Origin: CAZJLP01 sp964546955
GTDB lineage: Bacteria; Verrucomicrobiota; Verrucomicrobiia; Opitutales; Opitutaceae
Assembly: GCA_964546955.1 (NCBI GenBank)
Contig: CAZJLP010000067.1
Coordinates: forward strand, 1-27,603
Direction of reading: 5' to 3'
Length of the DNA: 27,603 nucleotides
The translations under genes were made by a program, and so were the position numbers. Under the pieces are notes generated by a model. That model did not search any database. It was given only the letters and a program-made list of their open reading frames with translations, and was not told the origin of the DNA. This document shows, piece by piece, positions 1 through 7,436 of this stretch; position 1 is the first letter of the stretch, and each line of letters opens with the position of its first letter.

Positions 1-1
1 C

Positions 2-76
2 GACGGAGCCTGGCGACTCGTGGTGCCGATGCACGCGGTGGAGAGGATTGAAAAGAAAATCGGCGGTTTGAAGTAG
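2..76 (+). CDS. 3' end of an unidentified protein-coding gene (partial)
   Basis: The frame starting at base 2 is open from the window edge to a TAG at 74-76 and encodes a 24-residue tail (it begins DGAWRLVVPMHAVE and ends in GGLK) that reads like ordinary protein. The other two forward frames also stop close by, so the call rests on residue composition only. The family cannot be recognised from this tail. The 150 bases after it hold nothing recognisable before the first M2 motif. Confidence 0.4.
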   Translation, partial: DGAWRLVVPMHAVERIEKKIGGLK

Positions 77-230
77 AACGTGGCAGAAGGAGTCAGACTG
101 GAATGGCGCTAAGATAAGCGTATTCATTTCAAATTACGCGAAGGCGAGACAACCATTTTGTGGCGTGGCTGGGTGAGGAGTTGATAGACTTTGCGTCTTC
201 GCTTGCAGGCGCGCGGTTCGAGGCTTGCGA

Positions 231-250
231 ATTAGCCTGTCCCTAATCTG
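231..250 (+). repeat. M2 boundary motif, copy 1 (short form)
   Basis: Carries TTAGCCTGTCCCTAAT, a shortened version of the motif seen again at 2707, 3467, 6351, 7144, 7950 and 8127. It sits directly before the truncated end of lipoprotein copy 1. Confidence 0.6.
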
Positions 251-251
251 G

Positions 252-557
252 TCTCTAAAACTCCGTCAGACGAGGTCACGTTCAGATAAACTAAGTATCC
301 ACCTTCGACCGTCCAGCGACCCACAAACGTGCGATCCCCGCCGGCCTCCCGATGGTCTTGCCGCGGAAGGAGCCATCCGCTGCGAACTCCGTCTGCTTTC
401 GGTACGTATTCCCGCTGGAATCAACCGCTGGCGCTTCCCATATTCCCACCAGAATGCTCATGGCAACCGATTCGGAAGGGATGCTGGAGCATGAACAAAC
501 GAGAAGCCCAAGAAACGCCATGAATGAAGCGCCTATCGATTTCAGTCGAACAACCAT
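252..557 (-). pseudogene. Lipoprotein gene, copy 1 (truncated and frameshifted)
   Basis: Nearly identical to the intact copies at 2727-3152 and 3487-3912. The start codon (557) and the lipoprotein signal peptide with its VCSC lipobox are intact. Two lesions break it. About 10 bases (GACGCTCGCC in the other copies) are missing near 340, which shifts the frame after the GKTIGRP segment. The last ~35-40 codons are also lost where the copy meets the M2 motif at 231-250. It therefore cannot make the full product. Confidence 0.75.
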
Positions 558-660
558 CTTGACGATATTCGCGGCTCCAAACATCGAGCGCAATTCCTGC
601 TTAACGATCCGCAGCGGTCTTAGCTCGTCCCCGATCCCGGCTCCGAGGCGAGCCAGAGAG

Positions 661-690
661 ATCAATAAGTCAGGTCTGACCCCTTTTGCA
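661..690 (+). repeat. M1 boundary motif, copy 1
   Basis: ATCAATAAGT followed by CAGGTCTGACCCCTTTTGC. The same block recurs at 1195, 3256, 4015 and 7298, with shorter forms at 735 and 6382. It lies at the upstream edge of lipoprotein copy 1. Confidence 0.7.
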
Positions 691-734
691 CTTTTTTTTG
701 ACCCGCAACCACTGTCCGTCAAATCGGGGCAACC

Positions 735-765
735 TCAGTCTGACCCCTTTTCCCCTTTTGCCGCG
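735..765 (+). repeat. M1 boundary motif, copy 2 (core only)
   Basis: Contains CAGTCTGACCCCTTTT and then a second CCCTTTTGCC, without the ATCAATAAGT half. It marks the left edge of the WD40-like gene fragment. Confidence 0.5.
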
Positions 766-870
766 GACGGCACCGTGGTGGGCGGGCGCAACAGTGCCGG
801 ACAGCTCCAACTCTGGCGCGCGCCGTCGATGGCCGAGATCGAAACGTTCAAGCTGCCGATACGGCCGTGA
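757..870 (+). pseudogene. 3' fragment of a WD40-repeat-like gene
   Basis: The frame from 757 to the TGA at 868-870 encodes about 37 residues including DGTVVGGRNSAGQLQLW, which resembles the last blade of a WD40 propeller (a DG-turn, then a beta strand ending LW). There is no start codon and no upstream part of a propeller. The reading begins inside an M1 motif, so this looks like the tail of a gene cut off at a mosaic junction. The WD40 assignment rests on one blade only. Confidence 0.4.
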
Positions 871-1194
871 CGCGTGCCGCGACCTCAACGATAGCGACAC
901 GGTCAGAAAACGACCATTGATCAGGGTGCAACGTCGGCGTAGGTGGTGCCCACACGTGGCCGGAGGATGTAATTATAAATCGGTGCCGGTGATATTGATC
1001 CGGCGATAAACACGCGACGACGGCCGCCATTCTGATCAGTGATCGCAGCAAGGTCATCAGAGGGAGCTTCCGCCGTTTCTCATGAGGAAGTCGAACACCG
1101 TCTCTCCTGAATGGTTTTTAGCCTCCTTATCTGGCTCTTCACCAGATGCACTATGTCGCAATGCTTCAAGTGGCCTGCCAACCGGCCCAGTCAT
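871..1194. other. Intergenic stretch, nothing recognised
   Basis: About 320 bases between the WD40-like fragment and the next M1 motif. The short frames here do not resemble proteins. No RNA gene, strong hairpin or terminator was seen. Confidence 0.5.
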
Positions 1195-1230
1195 ATCAAT
1201 AAGTTAGGTTTGGGCTGACCCCTTTTGGCC
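1195..1230 (+). repeat. M1 boundary motif, copy 3
   Basis: ATCAATAAGTTAGGTTTG then GGCTGACCCCTTTTGGCC, a slightly expanded version of M1. It abuts the open reading frame of the S41 peptidase. Confidence 0.65.
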
Positions 1231-1290
1231 GTCTCTGTGTTCACAATCTCCCAGCTTGATCTATCACTGCCGATCGCGTGCTGTCCCGTC

Positions 1291-2544
1291 GTGCGACAGT
1301 GGAAACAAATCTCAATCGTGGCGTCGGCACTATTCGCGTTTCCTCTGCTGATGCTTGAGGCAAAGGATCGACCCAGCGGCGTGGAAGCACCTGCTCTAGA
1401 CAGGGTACTTTCACCGGACCAACTGCAGGATGACGTCCGTTTCGTTTTTGACTCAATCGAACAGGTCCACCCAGACCCGTATTTTTTCACGGATCGCGCG
1501 GACATTCTACCGCACAAGCAAGCCCTAATGAGCCGGCTGGCCTCCGCGGCAACCGTCGCCGACTTTTATCGTGACGTCGCCGCTTTCGTCGCGGGCTACC
1601 GCGAGGATCACACCGAAGCAGTGAGGCCGCCCGGCCTCACTCCGCTCCGGACTCCCATCAATCACACGTACCTCTGGAAATTCCGCGTTCTTCCAGATCG
1701 GGTGGGTTACCTCGATTTCACCTATATGACCGATCGGCCGGCCTGGCAGAAATTTCTTGCCCAGACGTTTGCCGAGGCAAAAGACGAACAGCTCGTCGGC
1801 CTCATCATCGATTTGCGGACCAATACCGGCGGGGATTCTCGCCTCGGCGACGATCTCCTCACGTATCTCACCGACAAACCCTACCGATCTATCACGAGCA
1901 AGGCGTGGCGTTTCAGCCTCCCATACCTGGCTCAATTGCCTGAAATAGATCCGTGGGGCTTTGCGTCGGTCTCCCCGGACGAGGAGCCGCCTGCCGACTT
2001 TCAGCTGCTCTTCCGGCAGCGCCCGTACGCCCCGTTTCGCAGGGCCCTCCGGGAACGCGCGCCCGCGCGGACGAAGCAAGTCGTCGCGCGCTGGGCGCGC
2101 CATTGGCTTGAGGACGGTGGCCCATCTGACAACGAAACCGAGACGCTGACCCTTTCCTTTTCTGCCCTGACGATCCCGCCGGCAGATTTGCCGCTCCGCT
2201 TTCGCGGCCCCGTCGCGTTCCTGATTGCGCCTGATACGTTCTCCAGCGCGGTTATTCTCGCAAACACGGTTGAGGACAACCAACTCGCTTCGCTTGTCGG
2301 CGAGGAAACTAAACCCTGCAATCAATTCGGCGAGGCGTGCCACGTCACATTGCCGAACTCCCGCTTGAAACTCGCCATTGCTACCGCGAAATACATCCGC
2401 GCGAACGGCGACGCCACCGACCGTCGCGGTGTTCGCCCAACCGTTGCCGTCAGCCCGAGCACGCAGAACGCAGACCTAGCCCACGACGCCGTCGTGCTTC
2501 GCGCACAAAAACTTATTCACGATCAGGTGCGCAGCCGAAAGTAG
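1291..2544 (+). CDS. Secreted S41-family (tail-specific/tricorn-like) serine peptidase
   Basis: Predicted to act in the periplasm as a serine peptidase. An N-terminal signal-like segment (ISIVASALFAFPLLMLEA) comes first. A REDHTE segment matches the usual GDGHT-type region of tricorn-like S41 enzymes. The domain core follows: RVGYLDFTYM, then GLIIDLRTNTGGDSRLGDDL, then the nucleophile region IAPDTFSSAV with the likely catalytic Ser, and GVRPTVAVSP near the end. No PDZ domain is evident. The start is uncertain: GTG at 1291 leaves a short n-region before the signal, while the frame is open back to TTG 1225, inside the M1 motif. No clear ribosome binding site is visible. Its last codons (CCGAAAGTAG) are also the left edge of the tandem repeat that follows. 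Substrate unknown. Confidence 0.8.
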   Translation: MRQWKQISIVASALFAFPLLMLEAKDRPSGVEAPALDRVLSPDQLQDDVRFVFDSIEQVHPDPYFFTDRADILPHKQALMSRLASAATVADFYRDVAAFVAGYREDHTEAVRPPGLTPLRTPINHTYLWKFRVLPDRVGYLDFTYMTDRPAWQKFLAQTFAEAKDEQLVGLIIDLRTNTGGDSRLGDDLLTYLTDKPYRSITSKAWRFSLPYLAQLPEIDPWGFASVSPDEEPPADFQLLFRQRPYAPFRRALRERAPARTKQVVARWARHWLEDGGPSDNETETLTLSFSALTIPPADLPLRFRGPVAFLIAPDTFSSAVILANTVEDNQLASLVGEETKPCNQFGEACHVTLPNSRLKLAIATAKYIRANGDATDRRGVRPTVAVSPSTQNADLAHDAVVLRAQKLIHDQVRSRK

Positions 2545-2706
2545 CAGCCGGCCTCTTTCTGCTTCAAAAAAGGACCGACCGCTTAGCCTCTCCCTATTCG
2601 GGTCCGTTATTCGGGGCTTCAAGGCTGGCGCACGGGCAGCTCCGCCTTTTTCCACGCGGCAAAGCCGCCCGCATTGGCTGTGGTGAAACCTTCCTTGGCC
2701 AGAGGG

Positions 2707-2741
2707 AGCTGTTTTTAGCCTGTTCCTTATTCTGGGCCCTG
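2707..2741 (+). repeat. M2 boundary motif, copy 2
   Basis: AGCTGTTTTTAGCCTG then TTCCTTATTCTGGGCCCTG. It overlaps the 3' end of lipoprotein copy 2. Confidence 0.7.
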
Positions 2742-3152
2742 CCTAACGCGGAGGTAGGTCTGAACACTTCCGAATTGATTCCTATAGCGGAAGCGATCCG
2801 CAGAAAGTTGGAGCAGACGATCACGAATGTCGTGCGACTCTAAAACTCCGTCAGACGAGATCACGTTCAGATAAACCAAGTATCCACCTTCGACCGTCCA
2901 GCGACCCACAAACGTGCGATCCCCGCCGACGCTCGCCGGCCTGCCGATGGTCTTGCCGCGGAAGGAGCCATCCGCTGTGAACTCCGTCCGCTTTCGGTAC
3001 ATATTCCCGTTGGAATCAACCGCTGGCGCTTCCCATATTCCCACCAGAATGCTCATGGCAACCGATTCGGAAGGGATGCTGGAGCATGAACAAACGAGAA
3101 GCCCAAGAAACGCCATGAATGAAGCGCCTATCGATTTCAGTCGAACAACCAT
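2727..3152 (-). CDS. Small lipoprotein with a beta-rich (calycin-like) domain, copy 2
   Basis: A 141-residue protein. Starting at ATG 3152 gives MVVRLKSIGASFMAFLGLLV followed by CSC, a lipoprotein signal peptide whose lipid-bearing Cys would be the second of CSC. The mature part runs VGIWEAP, then TEFTADGSFRGKT, then FVGRWTVEGGYLVY, a pattern of short strands with W and DG turns like small calycin/lipocalin-type domains. The frame is open upstream to 3260, but that stretch is unlike a signal peptide and is conserved in a remnant that lacks the gene. Function unknown. Two other copies lie at 252-557 (broken) and 3487-3912. Confidence 0.7.
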   Translation of the reverse strand: MVVRLKSIGASFMAFLGLLVCSCSSIPSESVAMSILVGIWEAPAVDSNGNMYRKRTEFTADGSFRGKTIGRPASVGGDRTFVGRWTVEGGYLVYLNVISSDGVLESHDIRDRLLQLSADRFRYRNQFGSVQTYLRVRQGPE

Positions 3153-3255
3153 CTTGACGATATTCGCGGCTCCAAACATCGAGCGCAATTCCTGCTTAAC
3201 GATCCGCAGCGGTCTTAGCTCGTCCCCGATCACGGCTCCGAGGCGAGCCAGAGAG

Positions 3256-3287
3256 ATCAATAAGTTAGGTCTGACCCCTTTTTGCCG
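3256..3287 (+). repeat. M1 boundary motif, copy 4
   Basis: ATCAATAAGTTAGGTCTG then ACCCCTTTTTGCCG. It closes tandem unit 1, upstream of lipoprotein copy 2. Confidence 0.7.
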
Positions 3288-3466
3288 TTTCCATCCGAAA
3301 GTAGCAGCCGACCTCTTTCTGCTTCAAAAAAGGACCGACCGTTTAGCCTCTCCCTATTCGGGTCCGTTATTCGGGGCATCAAGGCTGGCGCACGGGCAGC
3401 TCCGCCTTTTTCCACGCGGCAAAGCCGCCCGCATTGGCTGTGGTGAAACCTTCCTTGGCCAGAGGG

Positions 3467-3501
3467 AGCTGTTTTTAGCCTGTTCCTTATTCTGGGCCCT
3501 G
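3467..3501 (+). repeat. M2 boundary motif, copy 3
   Basis: Identical to copy 2 of the motif and lies at the same place relative to the lipoprotein gene in tandem unit 2. Confidence 0.7.
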
Positions 3502-3912
3502 CCTAACGCGGAGGTAGGTCTGAACACTTCCGAATTGATTCCTATAGCGGAAGCGATCCGCAGAAAGTTGGAGCAGACGATCACGAATGTCGTGCGACTC
3601 TAAAACTCCGTCAGACGAGGTCACGTTCAGATAAACCAAGTATCCACCTTCGACCGTCCAGCGACCCATAAACGTGCGATCCCCGCCGACGCTCGCCGGC
3701 CTGCCGGTGGTCTTGCCGCGGAAGGAGCCATCCGCTGCGAACTCCGTCTGCTTTCGGTACGTATTCCCGCTGGAATCAACCGCTGGCGCTTCCCATATTC
3801 CCACCAGAATGCTCATGGCAACCGATTCGGAAGGGATGCTGGAGCATGAACAAACGAGAAGCCCAAGAAACACCATGAATGAAGCGCCTATCGATTTCAG
3901 TCGAACAAACAT
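3487..3912 (-). CDS. Small lipoprotein with a beta-rich (calycin-like) domain, copy 3
   Basis: A 141-residue paralogue of the 2727-3152 product with only a handful of substitutions, for example MFVRLKS for MVVRLKS and FMGRWTVEGG for FVGRWTVEGG. The VCSC lipobox and the C-terminal run RDRLLQLSADRFRYR are kept. Start ATG 3912 was chosen to match copy 2. The frame stays open to about 3969 with a poor leader. Most substitutions keep the frame, so this copy may be functional. Copy 1 has decayed, so the family seems to multiply and degrade locally. Confidence 0.7.
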   Translation of the reverse strand: MFVRLKSIGASFMVFLGLLVCSCSSIPSESVAMSILVGIWEAPAVDSSGNTYRKQTEFAADGSFRGKTTGRPASVGGDRTFMGRWTVEGGYLVYLNVTSSDGVLESHDIRDRLLQLSADRFRYRNQFGSVQTYLRVRQGPE

Positions 3913-4014
3913 CTCGACGATACTCACGACTCCAAACATCGAGCGCAATTCCTGCTTAACGGTCGGCATCTGTCTTTGGCCCGCCCTGTCCCGGCTCCGA
4001 GGCTAGCCAGAGAG

Positions 4015-4045
4015 ATCAATAAGTCAGGTCTGACCCCTTGGCCGC
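4015..4045 (+). repeat. M1 boundary motif, copy 5
   Basis: ATCAATAAGTCAGGTCTG then ACCCCTTGGCCGC. It separates tandem unit 2 from the pair of secreted paralogues. Confidence 0.7.
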
Positions 4046-4052
4046 CCACCGA

Positions 4053-4613
4053 CTAAGGCAAAGGTTCCAACGATCTTCGCATCTCTCCAGGTAGCCTCAG
4101 CCAATGTCGTCCATCGACCTTCACGACGATGACAATAGTAACGATCCCAAATTCCGGTCCCCAGTCAGGGTATTCTAGTTTAACCACTCCGTAGGTCGTA
4201 TCTTCTTTGCTAAAATGCCCCACAAACCGAGGCTTAATCAGAGGAGACCTCAGAGTATCGCCTTTAAGTCGGCTTTGGCCTGCAATGAACGTATGTAGTC
4301 GATAGAACTCCTGATCGCTCAGTGATGAAATCGCGCGCTCTTTGATACGATCCGCGACCAACCGTCGTAGATCTACAGCAGCAGCACTCTGAATTGCGTC
4401 GATAAAAATCGGCTCATTAACAAGGCGCCATTCTCGGAGTTCAACCGGCAATATAATTTCGCACAGGTCTCCTGATGGGTCAGAGTTAATGAGTGAGAGG
4501 TATCTATCGATCACCTCTTGTGGCGAATTCGCTAACGCTCGGGAGAATGCGAAGCCAATTAGAATCGCGCTAAGTATCCACTTACGAAGACAGATAGACG
4601 AGAGATCTCTCAT
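4053..4613 (-). CDS. Secreted protein of unknown function, paralogue A
   Basis: About 186 residues with an N-terminal signal peptide (KWILSAILIGFAFSRALA, cleavage likely after RALA). ATG 4613 is preferred to the in-frame TTG at 4619. No named family is recognised. It shares its layout with the neighbour at 4627-5232: PQEVIDRYL, then ELREWRL, then LSDQEFYRLHTFIAG, then a strand-rich end with RLPGEMRRSL. The neighbour has PQAAVDLFL, DLRLWRD, LTDEEFFQLHCALTG and RLTVPLRRM at the same places. The two genes lie on the same strand 13 bases apart and are probably cotranscribed. Function cannot be inferred. Confidence 0.7.
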   Translation of the reverse strand: MRDLSSICLRKWILSAILIGFAFSRALANSPQEVIDRYLSLINSDPSGDLCEIILPVELREWRLVNEPIFIDAIQSAAAVDLRRLVADRIKERAISSLSDQEFYRLHTFIAGQSRLKGDTLRSPLIKPRFVGHFSKEDTTYGVVKLEYPDWGPEFGIVTIVIVVKVDGRHWLRLPGEMRRSLEPLP

Positions 4614-4626
4614 TTCCAAATCTCGA

Positions 4627-5232
4627 TCAAAGCCGCGGCTGCTGTGCTTTCGGCGCCTTTTCGCCTGCCTGCATTAAACGAAACGACCCAACCATTCGCC
4701 GCAGAGGTACAGTCAATCGAATCCGATACCCCTGCGGCGTAAGTACCGTCGTAAACGCCTCCACCCGCTCTCTGCCTTCGCCCACCCCAGTCGGATGGAT
4801 GCGCACGATAACATGGAACTCCTCTTCGTCCGGCATAACGCCGACAATCTCGTAATCAGTTCCGGTCAACCGCTCGTTGAAGGCCATATTGACGCCGGTC
4901 AAAGCGCAGTGCAGCTGAAAAAACTCCTCGTCTGTCAATTCTCCAGGCGGTCGTTTGTTGGTGAAAATTGCGACCCGCTCCCTAATTTTGGTGTTTTTCG
5001 CTAACAGCCTATCAAAAGGGAGCGCCGCCGCATCACGCCAGAGGCGCAGGTCCGAAGGAAGGAAAAGTTTGGACGCGTGCGCTGGCGCTGCAGAACGCTG
5101 CAACTGCAAAAACAGGTCAACCGCAGCCTGAGGCGTGCCGCAATTAAGTGCGTCTGCCCGGGACGACAATGACGAAAAGACGAGACAGATGCCTACCGCC
5201 ATCTGCACAATGATGTCTCGCGTTTGTTTCAA
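4627..5232 (-). CDS. Secreted protein of unknown function, paralogue B
   Basis: 201 residues from TTG 5232, with a charged n-region and a hydrophobic core (MAVGICLVFSSLSSRADA) that fits a cleavable signal peptide. An ATG at 5202 is an alternative that would leave almost no n-region. It is a diverged paralogue of the downstream gene, sharing the order of motifs listed there, and probably arose by an old tandem duplication. It has two cysteines in the mature part (NCGTP and LHCAL) that paralogue A lacks in that arrangement. No enzyme motif seen. It sits in the same M1-to-M2 segment as the Y1 transposase. Confidence 0.7.
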   Translation of the reverse strand: MKQTRDIIVQMAVGICLVFSSLSSRADALNCGTPQAAVDLFLQLQRSAAPAHASKLFLPSDLRLWRDAAALPFDRLLAKNTKIRERVAIFTNKRPPGELTDEEFFQLHCALTGVNMAFNERLTGTDYEIVGVMPDEEEFHVIVRIHPTGVGEGRERVEAFTTVLTPQGYRIRLTVPLRRMVGSFRLMQAGEKAPKAQQPRL

Positions 5233-5284
5233 GTTAGAAAGGCAGTTCGTACATAGGGAATTTCGCCGTCAGAAGCATGCAAAA

Positions 5285-6307
5285 TCACCCAAACGCAACG
5301 CTTCGTAGGCCGCGCAACGCTGTCAATCCTGTCCAATCCGCTCCCGGCACCGCCCGCGGTCCCGTTTGCTTGCGCCTCCGCCCGGTAGCCTTCTGATATC
5401 GCCTCAGCGCATCCGCAACAAACAATTGCGAGCCCAACACGGCTCCGTCTGTGAAATACCTCACGCGACAACGTAGAACAGTCGCTACCGGCAGTCGGCC
5501 ACCTTCATTCAGTACTTTCGCCGCCTTTTCAGCGGGGATTGAACCAGCGTTACTGCCGTCTAATTTCGCTTCGCTACCCTTGCCGAAGACCACCATGCGG
5601 TATTCACGTAATACGTACCGCCAGTCTTTCGACTCCATGAGTGCGCAGAATCCCTCTCGAATCTGTTCGTTGGAATCGCCAAGCGCTTCCGCGTAACCGC
5701 AGTATCGATAGTTTTTCGGGTCTTGCACTAGCTGGGCGCGGACAGGATTCAGGTCGATGTACGCGGCCACTGTCGCCAGAGCGCGCGGACATGCTTCGAC
5801 GAGCACGGACTTGAACCGCTCAGACCAGAGAGTGCCGTAGCGCTTGTGCGTGCGGTTGAACCAGACGGAAAACCGCTGCTTCACCGTCTTCATGAATTCG
5901 GAGACGTCTCCCATCCGTTTATACAGCGACGCTCGGAGCTTTTCCGCGTCCGTACCTCCTGCCGCCAAGATGTTCTCCACCGATTCGTCGGGCTTCGCCG
6001 CCAACACGCCACCTCCATGCTGCCGCGTGAAGGGTGTCACCTTGGGATAAAGCAGCCGGTACCTCCGAATCAGTTCTTTGTCCGGCAGATCCTTCCATTC
6101 CGGCACCCGCACCAGCACGTGAAAGTGGTTCGACATGATGCAGTAAGTCAGCACTTGCACCCCACAAAACGATGCCGCCGCCCAAAGCTGCTTCCGCAAA
6201 ACCTCCTTAGCTCGATCATCGAACAAAAACTCTCCGTTCACCGTGCGGGTAACGCAGTGGTACACGGCAGATTCATCCTGAGGGGACTTAATTCGAGCGG
6301 AACGCAT
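5285..6307 (-). CDS. Y1/HUH transposase (TnpA_REP-like)
   Basis: 340 residues. HUH single-strand transposases use paired histidines to bind metal and a Tyr to attack DNA. Seen here: YHCVTRTVNGEFLF near residue 16, the HUH motif in CIMSNHFHVLV near residue 57, and the helix ending YIDLNPVRA near residue 190. This order is typical of the large REP-associated-type Y1 family. The C-terminal ~120 residues are basic (KATGRRRKQTG) and probably bind DNA. Start ATG 6307. A 5' fragment of a second copy lies at 7988-8082. The M1 and M2 motifs around it are candidate substrates. Confidence 0.85.
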   Translation of the reverse strand: MRSARIKSPQDESAVYHCVTRTVNGEFLFDDRAKEVLRKQLWAAASFCGVQVLTYCIMSNHFHVLVRVPEWKDLPDKELIRRYRLLYPKVTPFTRQHGGGVLAAKPDESVENILAAGGTDAEKLRASLYKRMGDVSEFMKTVKQRFSVWFNRTHKRYGTLWSERFKSVLVEACPRALATVAAYIDLNPVRAQLVQDPKNYRYCGYAEALGDSNEQIREGFCALMESKDWRYVLREYRMVVFGKGSEAKLDGSNAGSIPAEKAAKVLNEGGRLPVATVLRCRVRYFTDGAVLGSQLFVADALRRYQKATGRRRKQTGPRAVPGADWTGLTALRGLRSVAFG

Positions 6308-6350
6308 GCTGGATCGCCGCGCAAAAGATCAAATCCCCCACCAGCCGTCC

Positions 6351-6384
6351 AGCTGTTTTTAGCCTGTCCCTTATTCTGGCCCTG
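6351..6384 (+). repeat. M2 boundary motif, copy 4
   Basis: AGCTGTTTTTAGCCTG then TCCCTTATTCTGGCCCTG, 43 bases upstream of the transposase start and fused directly to an M1 core. Confidence 0.7.
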
Positions 6385-6397
6385 ACCCCTTTTTGCC
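6382..6397 (+). repeat. M1 boundary motif, copy 6 (core only, fused to M2)
   Basis: CTGACCCCTTTTTGCC follows M2 with no gene between them, as if the lipoprotein segment normally present here had been removed. Confidence 0.6.
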
Positions 6398-6585
6398 GGC
6401 ACCCGGGATAATGAGCGCCCGGACTCGGCAACAGAGATCTATCGATTAAGCCATTCAGCCTGTCCTTACCCAGGTCGCGACACCTCTTTCGCCCTGTCAT
6501 CGAACAGAAACGCTCTTCACCGCCCGTCCCTTATTCATGGCCTGTAAAGGACCATGACATGAGTTGGGTTGTACTCACCGCCGGC

Positions 6586-7122
6586 TTAACTCGGCACCAG
6601 AATATTCCAATCGACACTCAGGCACGACTGAACTTCCTTATAAATTTCATCAGCAGTCTGGTCAGGATCAGGTTGAAGTGTACGGAAAAGCAGAGCACCG
6701 CTCTCAGCGACTGGAAAAAAAATATCCAATTCGTGATCCCAGTATACGATCTCTCCGGTAGCTCGTCGGCCATACCGAAATCCGAGGTAGTTGCCTCCCA
6801 TATCGCTAGCAAATGGGAATACTGTCTCCTTTCGGTTATGCGATGCGACCGCCAAGGACAATGCACCATCGTCCGAACCACTCAAACATAGCATCTGTAT
6901 AACGTGCAACGCGGAGTCCTCCAGCATGCCATATTCCTCATGATACGCAACAAAGACCGCGGGCACTTGATAGACACAATTCGCTGCAGAAAGGAGTGAT
7001 CCATTGAGATATCGAAAAAGTCGTTCGTAGAACATAAATTCAACCCCTACGAGACGCTCAAAGGCCGCTAGTTCGACGTCGCTAGGAGTCCCCTTAAAAC
7101 TGTAATAGTAAAATGGTTTCAT
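6586..7122 (-). CDS. SMI1/KNR4 (SUKH)-family protein
   Basis: 178 residues from ATG 7122. The segment FPFASDMGGNYLGFRYG followed by IVYWDHELDIFFPVAES matches the core of SUKH proteins, whose usual pattern is a hydrophobic FA-D-GGN strand, then a V-FWDHE strand. Many SUKH proteins are immunity proteins against secreted toxins, but no toxin gene is next to it here. It stands alone between an M1 and an M2 motif, so it is better read as captured cargo or an orphan immunity gene. Confidence 0.7.
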   Translation of the reverse strand: MKPFYYYSFKGTPSDVELAAFERLVGVEFMFYERLFRYLNGSLLSAANCVYQVPAVFVAYHEEYGMLEDSALHVIQMLCLSGSDDGALSLAVASHNRKETVFPFASDMGGNYLGFRYGRRATGEIVYWDHELDIFFPVAESGALLFRTLQPDPDQTADEIYKEVQSCLSVDWNILVPS

Positions 7123-7143
7123 GGGTCTTGGTGGCGCTCAAAG

Positions 7144-7171
7144 AGCTGTTTTAGCCTGTCCCTTATAGCCC
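7144..7171 (+). repeat. M2 boundary motif, copy 5
   Basis: AGCTGTTTTAGCCTG then TCCCTTATAGCCC, 22 bases upstream of the SUKH gene start. Confidence 0.65.
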
Positions 7172-7297
7172 TCGATTTCAGTCGAACAACCATCTCGAAG
7201 ATATTCGCGGCTCCAAACATCGAGCGCAATTCCTGCTTAACGATCCGCAGCGGTCTTAGCTCGTCCCCTGACCCCGGCTCCGAGGCGAGCCAGAGAG
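7172..7297 (-). pseudogene. Lipoprotein element remnant (copy 4, 5' end only)
   Basis: About 125 bases match the first few codons and the upstream region of the lipoprotein copies (for example GGCTCCAAACATCGAGC and CCTGCTTAACGATCCGC). The homologue of the start codon is at 7193, but only about seven codons remain before the M2 motif cuts it. It keeps its place between M2 and M1. Confidence 0.75.
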
Positions 7298-7328
7298 ATC
7301 AATAAGTTAGGTCTGACCCCTTTGGCCG
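7298..7328 (+). repeat. M1 boundary motif, copy 7
   Basis: ATCAATAAGTTAGGTCTG then ACCCCTTTGGCCG, between the lipoprotein remnant and the small membrane protein gene. Confidence 0.7.
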
Positions 7329-7436
7329 CCTGATGGGACATTTGTCACCCGTTGACTCGCGTGCCCGTAGTCCATTGCTTGGGCGCAAAGCCTCAGAATG
7401 GAGAACTGAACTCGCAGCCATTGCGCCTAACTTAAC

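Larger units (their letters stand above)
2536..3294. repeat. Tandem duplication, unit 1 (759 bp, contains lipoprotein copy 2)
   Basis: The segment starting CCGAAAGTAGCAGCC at 2536 is repeated almost base for base from 3295. Each unit holds ~170 bp of spacer, an M2 motif, a minus-strand lipoprotein gene and an M1 motif. Unit 1 begins inside the final codons of the S41 peptidase, so that end of the peptidase gene was copied with it. Confidence 0.85.
3295..4014. repeat. Tandem duplication, unit 2 (contains lipoprotein copy 3)
   Basis: Starts with CCGAAAGTAGCAGCC like unit 1 and matches it closely through the spacer, M2 and the lipoprotein gene. It diverges more in the 100 bases upstream of the gene (near 3900-4000), where copy 3 has several substitutions and rearranged sequence not seen in copies 1 and 2. 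Confidence 0.8.

Noticed and set aside
5229..5471. 80-codon minus-strand ORF at the 3' end of the transposase
   Set aside because: Overlaps the transposase coding sequence in another frame and has no protein-like pattern.
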